Below, piece by piece: positions 1 through 5,558 of a DNA stretch of 10,819 nt. The translations under genes were made by a program, and so were the position numbers. This stretch comes from an uncultured Chromatiaceae bacterium. Its GTDB lineage: Bacteria > Pseudomonadota > Gammaproteobacteria > Enterobacterales > Alteromonadaceae. The stretch lies in NCBI GenBank assembly GCA_946481195.1, contig CAMLNG010000083.1:1-10819 (forward strand), written 5' to 3'. The first letter of the stretch is position 1. Every line of letters starts with the position of its first letter. Below the pieces are notes generated by a model. It saw nothing but the letters and a program-made list of their open reading frames with translations. It made no database searches and had not been told where the DNA came from.

Positions 1-1
1 G

Positions 2-934
2 TGCCACGATGTCGGCTTTGGCTAAAGTTGCCGGATAGATTAAACCGGCGGCGGCACAGGCCAGCACGCGATCCGGCTGGTCGCCGGCAACCGGCACTGC
101 GACGATGTTTTTACCAAGCACTATGGCCTGGCCCATCATGTCGCCGCCACCGCTGACAATCAGCGCGGCCTGATTTAACACCGTCATTAGTTGCTGGTTC
201 GGTAGCGATTTCACCACTGTGACGCTGTCGGTCGAAGCTAATTCACCGGTGAAATTGCCGCCAGCCACCAGTAACGCCGGTTGCTCTGGCGTGGCGACAG
301 CCAATGCCGCCTGATAAAACTCTTCAGTCGCACTTCTGCCCTGCACCTGATGGCCACCGCCGCCGGCTGCCCAGACACTATAAGCTTTACCGGCAAACTG
401 ACTGAAGTCAGCGGGCAATTCTGCTTGCGGTGCACTGAACACCGGACCGGTGAAAATCGGCTCATCTTTGTTCAGCAGGCGTAATTTAAAGCGCTCCAGC
501 GCGGTCAGGTCGCCATCGACGAACTTAAACTGCACAATCCAGTGGGCGTCGAGCGCACTTAACCGGCGCAGGGCAAAACCTTTGGCGCGTTTTTTCTTGT
601 GCTGGGAGACAAACACTACTTTGGCGCCGGCTTTTTTCGCCGCCCGTGCTTGTGAGGCGCGGCCTGAGCAATCAAAAATCACCAGATCGGGTTTCAGCTC
701 GGCGAGCAGCTGGTTAACCGCAGCTTTTTCTTTGGTGGCTGAGTTATTCAGCAGATGGGTTTTAAACGGACAGCTGGCCGCTGCAGGCGCATGGCGGTTC
801 AGCACAAACTGAATATCCAGCGTTGGATCTGCCTGGATGAGTGCCTCGGCAATGATCAGTGAACGCATATATTCGCCGATGCCTTTGGGGCTGGAGACCG
901 GCAAAAACACTATTCGGGGAGCTGCAGTTGTCAT
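2..934 (-). CDS. MurG-like GT-B glycosyltransferase, partial (C-terminus beyond left edge)
   Basis: An open frame of 311 codons starts at the ATG at 934 and runs off the left edge without a stop. The predicted protein has GT-B glycosyltransferase character of the MurG / UDP-GlcNAc transferase type. A Rossmann-like start (IVFLPVSSPKGIGEYMRSL, residues 8-26) replaces the usual glycine-rich GGH loop. The second half begins near GPVF (163-166) and AAGGGGHQV (189-197). A donor-binding block around 260-290 reads SGGGDMMGQA followed by AVPVAGDQPDRV, which resembles the nucleotide-sugar site of such enzymes. There is no signal peptide, so it is probably cytosolic or peripheral to the inner membrane. 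An AAGG about 10 bases before the ATG could be the ribosome binding site. It lies 63 bases downstream of the solute-binding protein gene on the same strand. The acceptor cannot be read from sequence; cell-envelope sugar transfer is an inference. It could also be a nucleotide-sugar-binding protein of another role. Confidence 0.6.
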   Translation of the reverse strand, partial: MTTAAPRIVFLPVSSPKGIGEYMRSLIIAEALIQADPTLDIQFVLNRHAPAAASCPFKTHLLNNSATKEKAAVNQLLAELKPDLVIFDCSGRASQARAAKKAGAKVVFVSQHKKKRAKGFALRRLSALDAHWIVQFKFVDGDLTALERFKLRLLNKDEPIFTGPVFSAPQAELPADFSQFAGKAYSVWAAGGGGHQVQGRSATEEFYQAALAVATPEQPALLVAGGNFTGELASTDSVTVVKSLPNQQLMTVLNQAALIVSGGGDMMGQAIVLGKNIVAVPVAGDQPDRVLACAAAGLIYPATLAKADIVA

Positions 935-964
935 ACTTGTCTGACCTTAGGCAAAAGTGCGGCC

Positions 965-970
965 AGTATA
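965..970 (-). promoter_or_regulatory. Possible -10 box before the glycosyltransferase gene
   Basis: The minus strand reads TATACT here, 31 bases before the ATG at 934, in the gap after the solute-binding protein gene. No convincing -35 box is seen at 16-18 bases. It would give the glycosyltransferase its own transcript in addition to any read-through. Weak call, from one hexamer. Confidence 0.25.
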
Positions 971-997
971 ACGGAAAGCCGATGCCGATGCATGGCC

Positions 998-1786
998 TCA
1001 AAACAGCAGTAAATGGCCGTCGCGTTGCACGTTGATTTGCAGTTCCTGCTGGATACGTTGTTGCCACTGTACGGCAATTTGTTCCAGCTCGCCGCGCTGT
1101 TGCAGGGCTTTGGCAGCTTGTTGCCAGCGTTTCACCAAGCCGGCTTCAGCGTTTTTTGGCATGATCAGATACACCTTGCTGCTGCGCAGCGTCAGTGCCA
1201 GTTTCAGCGGGACCGTCTGATGGCTTTGCCTGAGCTGATAAGCCAGCTCCAGGCTGTCGCCGGCAATGGCGTCGACCCGGCCGGAATTGAGCATCTGCAG
1301 ATTTTGCTGATGGCTGTTGACGGCGACCAGATTGGTGAATCCCTGTTGTAGCAGATAACTCTCGCGCACGTCACCGCGCACGACGCCTATGGCACTGAGC
1401 GTACGTAAACCAGCCAGGCTTTGCAGTTGGCGCTGGCTCTGGGCCGGCAGATAAATTTGCCAGCGTTTTTGTAATACCGGCAGCAGCCAGTGATACAAGT
1501 TTTCGCGTTCTGCAGTGCGGGAAAAACTAAACAGCAGCACGTTGGGTTCCTGCTGGGCAGTCAGCATCGCGCGGCCTTCCGGCATCAGCTCAATTGGTGT
1601 GCTGTCATTGAGCTCGCGTTGCAATGCCTTCACCAGATCAACAACAAAACCATCCACCTGACCATCCGGCAGGGCATAACTGGCCGGCGGCTCTTCGACC
1701 GTGATAATGCGCTGCGCCGGGCTTTCAGCCTGCGCCAGACCACAGAGCAGCAACAGCAGTGTGCTAAGCAAACGTCCTTGTGTCAT
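998..1786 (-). CDS. Periplasmic solute-binding protein, family 3 type (SBP_bac_3), orphan
   Basis: This 262-residue protein has a clear Sec signal peptide: a basic start, a leucine-rich core at 6-15 and a probable cut after AQA (residue 20). There is no lipobox, so it should be free in the periplasm. The mature part follows the family 3 extracellular solute-binding fold: an N-terminal strand with the EEPPASYALPDGQVDGFVVDL segment (31-51), then SFSRTAERENLYHWLLPV (87-104), a hinge region near VVRGDVRESYLL (135-146) and GRVDAIAGD (169-177). The length of about 240 mature residues is typical. Family members bind polar amino acids or similar small solutes for ABC importers, or act alone as sensors. 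No permease or ATPase gene lies beside it, so the ligand and partner are unknown. A GGAAG sits just upstream of the ATG. It is 66 bases downstream of the Msr gene with no terminator between them. Confidence 0.75.
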   Translation of the reverse strand: MTQGRLLSTLLLLLCGLAQAESPAQRIITVEEPPASYALPDGQVDGFVVDLVKALQRELNDSTPIELMPEGRAMLTAQQEPNVLLFSFSRTAERENLYHWLLPVLQKRWQIYLPAQSQRQLQSLAGLRTLSAIGVVRGDVRESYLLQQGFTNLVAVNSHQQNLQMLNSGRVDAIAGDSLELAYQLRQSHQTVPLKLALTLRSSKVYLIMPKNAEAGLVKRWQQAAKALQQRGELEQIAVQWQQRIQQELQINVQRDGHLLLF

Positions 1787-1821
1787 AGTGGCTTCCGTTC
1801 ACGTTTTGGAGACGTAATTCC

Positions 1822-1851
1822 AGTCTAGTCAGCATTTGCCCGGAGCGCCAA
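1822..1851 (-). promoter_or_regulatory. Possible promoter of the solute-binding protein gene
   Basis: On the minus strand TTGGCG (1846-1851) and TAGACT (1822-1827) are separated by 18 bases, and the start codon follows 35 bases later. The hexamers match the sigma-70 consensus only partly, so this is a weak candidate. Transcription from the Msr gene upstream could serve equally well. Confidence 0.3.
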
Positions 1852-1852
1852 A

Positions 1853-3136
1853 TCAACTTTTATGTGAAGGCTCAATCGCCTGACGGGCGACAAAATCCAG
1901 CACTGTGGCGTTGATGCAATAACGTGGTAAACCGTTGGGGCCATCCGGAAAGACATGGCCTAAATGAATGCCGCTGACTTTGGCACGAATTTCAATCCGC
2001 TGCATGCCGTAGCTGTTATCCGGCAATTCCACCACACTGCCGGCCACAGGCTTGGTGAACGACAACCAGCCACTGCCGGAATCGAAACGGTCACGGGTGT
2101 CAAATAACGGCAGGCCGCTGAGCTTGTCGATAAACACACCGTCCGGCGTGTTTTTGAAAATTTCATATTGTTTGCAAAACCGGCTGTCGGTGCCTTTGTC
2201 AAAAGCGACATTAAAGGCTTCCGAATCACCCAACTGGAAAGCGCCGAGTGCCTGATAAAACTCTTTTGGTGTTAGATAACCCTGATGACCAAATACCTCT
2301 TTGCCGTTTTCAAGGAAATACAAGGTGGGAGTGGCAAAGGTTGGCGTGCTCAGCGTCAGACCTTGCAGTTGTGCACTGGTGCGGGTTGTGATCGGGATAA
2401 AGCCGCGATACTGTGCTAACACGTCCTTGCGGAATTTTTCGCAATAGGGGCAATAGCCTTCAGCTTCCAGCACTAACAGCTGCTTGCCCTTCAGCAACGC
2501 GCTGTTGTCTGTCGCCGCGACAGCCGTTGTCGCAAAGCGCACGCCGGTGCTGTGGTCCGGACAATAACCATCCGGGTTTTTCGCTAAATAGTCCTGATGA
2601 TAGTCTTCAGCCGGGAAAAACTCGCTGAGCTGCTTAATTTGCGTGGTGATGGCGCCATATCCGGCCGCACTCAGTAACTGCTGATACTGCGCTTTCACTG
2701 CTTCGGCTAATGCCTGCTGACTGGCATTTTGTACCAGAATAATTGAACGATACTGGGTGCCGATGTCGTTGCCCTGGCGATTGAGTTGGGTCGGGTCGTG
2801 ATTCTCAAAATAGACCTGCAAAATGTGACGCAGTGACACTTTATTTGGGTCAAAACTGACTTTGACCACTTCGGCATGGTTGTTCGGGTCCAGCCGGCGC
2901 GCCGGTGCTGTGATGGCGCGGTAATTGGGTGCCACGCCTTTACCGTCGGCGTAACCGGAAACGGCGTTGAGTACGCCGGGGATCGCGGCATAGCGTTTTT
3001 CAGCGCCCCAGAAACAACCGGCGCCCAGCACTATGCTGTCGCTTTGCATACTGGCCTGGGTGGGAGTTGTGGCAGCCGGTGCGGGCAGACAGCAGGCGAG
3101 GGCGGCAGCAATAACCGCGGCAGAAAATAAGCGCAT
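1853..3136 (-). CDS. msrAB: Periplasmic peptide-methionine sulfoxide reductase, MsrA / thioredoxin-like / MsrB
   Basis: A 427-residue repair enzyme that should reduce both the S (MsrA) and R (MsrB) epimers of methionine sulfoxide in exported proteins. A signal peptide covers about residues 1-22 (APA near 18-21), pointing to the periplasm. The MsrA domain (about 34-200) has GAGCFWG with catalytic Cys41, the NHAEVVKVSFDP block (86-97), and AEDYHQDYLAKNPDGYC ending in a probable resolving Cys192; the second C-terminal cysteine of E. coli MsrA is not present. The middle (about 215-300) is thioredoxin-like, with CPYC at 229-232 and a likely cis-proline at TP (269-270). The MsrB domain (about 311-420) has SGSGW (353-357), GIHLGH (389-394) and RYCIN with catalytic Cys407. 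Cys321 in the RFCKQY segment matches the alternative resolving cysteine of some MsrBs. The first CxxC zinc position reads SGLPLF instead of CGxPLF. Neisseria PilB (MsrAB) has the order Trx-MsrA-MsrB, so the order here differs. GGAG lies 7 bases before the ATG. Confidence 0.92.
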   Translation of the reverse strand: MRLFSAAVIAAALACCLPAPAATTPTQASMQSDSIVLGAGCFWGAEKRYAAIPGVLNAVSGYADGKGVAPNYRAITAPARRLDPNNHAEVVKVSFDPNKVSLRHILQVYFENHDPTQLNRQGNDIGTQYRSIILVQNASQQALAEAVKAQYQQLLSAAGYGAITTQIKQLSEFFPAEDYHQDYLAKNPDGYCPDHSTGVRFATTAVAATDNSALLKGKQLLVLEAEGYCPYCEKFRKDVLAQYRGFIPITTRTSAQLQGLTLSTPTFATPTLYFLENGKEVFGHQGYLTPKEFYQALGAFQLGDSEAFNVAFDKGTDSRFCKQYEIFKNTPDGVFIDKLSGLPLFDTRDRFDSGSGWLSFTKPVAGSVVELPDNSYGMQRIEIRAKVSGIHLGHVFPDGPNGLPRYCINATVLDFVARQAIEPSHKS

Positions 3137-3165
3137 GACAGTTCTCCGGTCTTTGTCAGTTCAGA

Positions 3166-3196
3166 CTTATACGACAAGACCGGCCAAACAGTGCAA
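3166..3196 (-). promoter_or_regulatory. Possible promoter of the Msr gene
   Basis: The minus strand has TTGCAC (3191-3196) and TATAAG (3166-3171), 30 bases before the start codon. The 19-base spacer is longer than ideal. It lies just downstream of the receptor terminator, where a new promoter is expected. Confidence 0.35.
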
Positions 3197-3235
3197 CTTG
3201 TGCATCACGCCAAAAATATTCCCTGAATACAGCAT

Positions 3236-3258
3236 AAAAAGCCCGCAAGCGGGCTTTT
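3236..3258 (-). terminator. Rho-independent terminator of the TonB receptor gene
   Basis: GCCCG (3241-3245) pairs with CGGGC (3250-3254) around a four-base CAAG loop, extended by A4/T4. On the minus strand it ends in a run of five T. It begins 22 bases after the receptor stop codon and should insulate the Msr gene from the receptor transcript. Confidence 0.85.
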
Positions 3259-3280
3259 ATTGGCGTGAAGTTCCGGGAGA

Positions 3281-5410
3281 TCAGAACTTATAACTGACGC
3301 CTAAACGCGCGGCGCGCGGCGAGGCCGGCGTGATGTTGTTATTGCTGTGCGCTGACGCGTAATAGGTTTTATCCGTCAGGTTTTCCAGATTCAGCTGCAG
3401 GCGCAGTTCTGGCATTGGCGTGTAAAACACTGCGGCATCAACGCGGGTGAAACCCGGCAAAGTCACCAGATTGTCGACAGCAACAAAAGCTGACGACTGA
3501 CTAACCAGACCTAAACCAGCGCCCCATTGATCGTTGATCTGATAGCGATTCCACAGCGAGAAACTATGTTCCGGCACCTGGCTCAGGTGTTTGCCTTTTT
3601 GCGCGGCCGGCGCCAGGATTTCACTGTCCTGGAAGGCATAACCGGCGACAAAATCCCAATGCGCGCTGAGCTGACCATTCACTTCAAACTCGACGCCATT
3701 GACCTGCTGGCCGTCGACCAGAATAGAGCGGGTCGGATCGGCCGGATCAGTTACCGCCACATTGGTACGGTCGAGCTGATACAGCGCTGTAGCTACCGAC
3801 AGGCTGCCGCTGATATCCCATTTCACACCAAATTCGTGGTTGATAAAAGACTCCGGGTCCAGTGCGGCATTGCTGATAGTCAGCGACGCCATTTGTTCGC
3901 CGGCACGCGGTACATAAGCTTTGCTGTAATTGAGGTAAATCGACACATCTTCCACAGGTTTGTAAATCAGCCCGGCGCGTGGCGATAATAAATCGTCTTC
4001 GCTCTCGATCACGCTGCCATTGCGGTGGTTTTCCAGTTCAACCTGATAGTCGTCATAACGCAGACCTAACACGGCCTGCCACTGTGGTGTAATTTCAATC
4101 TGGTCCTGCACATACACCGCTTTGGCTGTGGCGTCGCTGCTATTGTCGGCGTCTGTGGCTGAAGCGCGGAACTGGATATTGCCGCGATAGACCGGATTGG
4201 CCAGCGTGACAAAAGCGGCAGTGGCGTTAGCGCCAACATCAGTAAAATAACCAGTCAGGCGCTGGTTGTCGGTGTCTTGCTGATTCAACTCAGCGCCGAC
4301 CAGCATTTTATGCGTCACAGTGCCGGCTTTGGCTTCAAAAGTCAGATCGGTCTGATTCATCAGGTTTTGCCGCGCAGTGCTGCTGCTATAGGCAGACACA
4401 GCCACCCGGCCATTGGCTGGCGTATAAGCGCCCGGGAAGACGTTGCCATAAAACTTGTCGTAGTCGGCATAACGCGTTTGGTTCACCAGCAAAGCGCCGC
4501 TTAAAAATTCATGGCTGATAGTGGCAGAAACGGCATCCACTGTGGCGGTTGAGTCGCTCAGGTCCGGGTTACCGATAAAAGTAGCGCGGTTGATGTGCAG
4601 CGGTTTGTTGGTCGCCGGGTCAAACGGAATGCCGCGGTCGGTGATGCGTTCATCATCAAAATGTTCATAGCTGAGCGCCAACGTGGTGCGCTCGGCCAGT
4701 TTGTAAGTCAGCGTCGGGTTCAGTGCTGAACGCTCCAGCGTGTAAAAATCGCGATATCCTTCCGAGTCTTCATACATACCGGTCAGGCGCACGGCCAGCT
4801 CGTCGTTGACGGCATAGTTGTAGTCGCCATTGATACGGGCCTGCTGCCAGGAACCGATTGAAGCATCAATACTGCCGGTATCGGACCAATTGGCCTGTTT
4901 GGTCACGCGGTTAATCAGACCACCGGCACTGCCACGGCCGAAAATCATACCGCTTGGGCCTTTTAATACTTCCACGCGCTGCACGTTGTACAAATCACGC
5001 AGATACTGCACGTCGTCACGCATCCCGTTGATGTAGAAATCTGCGGTTGAAGTATTGCCGCGGAAAATCGGCGCGTCGCGGTGACCTTCACCTTGAGCCA
5101 TCTGCACACCCGGCACATAACGCACCACGTCGGCCATATTTTGCATGGCCTGGTCGTCGATTTGCTCTTCAGTCAGCACAGTGATGGCCTGCGGAATATC
5201 CCGCAGTGGCGTATTGGTTTTAGTTGCCGTGCTGATGGCTTCAACTTTGTAGCTCTGTACTTCGCCTTTAACTTCAATATGTTCGATTTTTTTTGACTCA
5301 TCATCGAGCATATCAGCCGCCATGGCACTGCATGGTAAAGCTGCGGCGATAAATGCAATGCGCACTGCTGTCGCGACGGGAGACATGGAAACTGAAGACA
5401 AAGCTGACAT
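3281..5410 (-). CDS. TonB-dependent siderophore receptor, Fiu/PiuA-like catecholate type
   Basis: An outer-membrane gated channel for ferric siderophores, energised by TonB-ExbBD. I chose the ATG at 5410 (709 residues) because GGAG lies 7 bases before it and a normal signal peptide follows (hydrophobic core about 13-27, SAMA cut near 31). An in-frame ATG at 5464 would add 18 residues and lacks this support. After the signal, a possible TonB-box region (IEHIEVKG, 42-49) precedes the plug domain (about 65-170), with LRDIPQAITVLTEEQI (69-84), FRGN (116-119), YINGMRDDVQYLRDLYNVQ (126-144) and VEVLKGPSGMIFGRGSAGG (146-164). These blocks are typical of catecholate receptors. The remaining 530 or so residues form the beta-barrel, ending in the aromatic YKF expected for outer-membrane insertion. 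No siderophore synthesis or TonB genes lie nearby, so uptake of a foreign siderophore is plausible. The exact ligand is not readable. Confidence 0.93.
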   Translation of the reverse strand: MSALSSVSMSPVATAVRIAFIAAALPCSAMAADMLDDESKKIEHIEVKGEVQSYKVEAISTATKTNTPLRDIPQAITVLTEEQIDDQAMQNMADVVRYVPGVQMAQGEGHRDAPIFRGNTSTADFYINGMRDDVQYLRDLYNVQRVEVLKGPSGMIFGRGSAGGLINRVTKQANWSDTGSIDASIGSWQQARINGDYNYAVNDELAVRLTGMYEDSEGYRDFYTLERSALNPTLTYKLAERTTLALSYEHFDDERITDRGIPFDPATNKPLHINRATFIGNPDLSDSTATVDAVSATISHEFLSGALLVNQTRYADYDKFYGNVFPGAYTPANGRVAVSAYSSSTARQNLMNQTDLTFEAKAGTVTHKMLVGAELNQQDTDNQRLTGYFTDVGANATAAFVTLANPVYRGNIQFRASATDADNSSDATAKAVYVQDQIEITPQWQAVLGLRYDDYQVELENHRNGSVIESEDDLLSPRAGLIYKPVEDVSIYLNYSKAYVPRAGEQMASLTISNAALDPESFINHEFGVKWDISGSLSVATALYQLDRTNVAVTDPADPTRSILVDGQQVNGVEFEVNGQLSAHWDFVAGYAFQDSEILAPAAQKGKHLSQVPEHSFSLWNRYQINDQWGAGLGLVSQSSAFVAVDNLVTLPGFTRVDAAVFYTPMPELRLQLNLENLTDKTYYASAHSNNNITPASPRAARLGVSYKF

Positions 5411-5447
5411 CTGAAAACTCCGGCGGATTAACCTTTCTTTACTGTGC

Positions 5448-5476
5448 AATATAACACGAACCATTCTTATTTAGAA
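5448..5476 (-). promoter_or_regulatory. Possible promoter of the TonB receptor gene
   Basis: The minus strand reads TTCTAA (5471-5476), a 17-base spacer and TATATT (5448-5453), 37 bases before the chosen start codon. The -10 box is good and the -35 box is weak. The -35 box lies inside the palindrome at 5462-5478, the arrangement expected if a repressor covers this promoter. Confidence 0.4.
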
Positions 5477-5478
5477 TG
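5462..5478. promoter_or_regulatory. Palindromic operator candidate (Fur-like?) in the divergent promoter region
   Basis: A perfect inverted repeat, CATTCT, five bases (TATTT), AGAATG, overlaps the receptor -35 box. Iron-regulated receptors are normally repressed by Fur, and Fur sites are AT-rich and palindromic with hexamers such as GAGAAT. The match to the 19-base Fur consensus is only partial, so another repressor is possible. A second short inverted repeat (GCCGT at 5478-5482 with ACGGC at 5490-5494) abuts it. Confidence 0.4.
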
Positions 5479-5558
5479 CCGTTTGTTTTACGGCTGAAAT
5501 TACCACACCGATCAATGGGCGGATCCCAGTGCACTGGCAAAGCGGGGACGCAGCCAGT

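Noticed and set aside
3527..3988. 153-codon plus-strand frame inside the TonB receptor
   Set aside because: Antisense to the beta-barrel coding region; no family features.
5411..5464. Extended N-terminus of the TonB receptor from ATG 5464
   Set aside because: It would place 18 charged residues before a normal signal peptide and would overlap the candidate promoter; the ATG at 5410 has a good GGAG.
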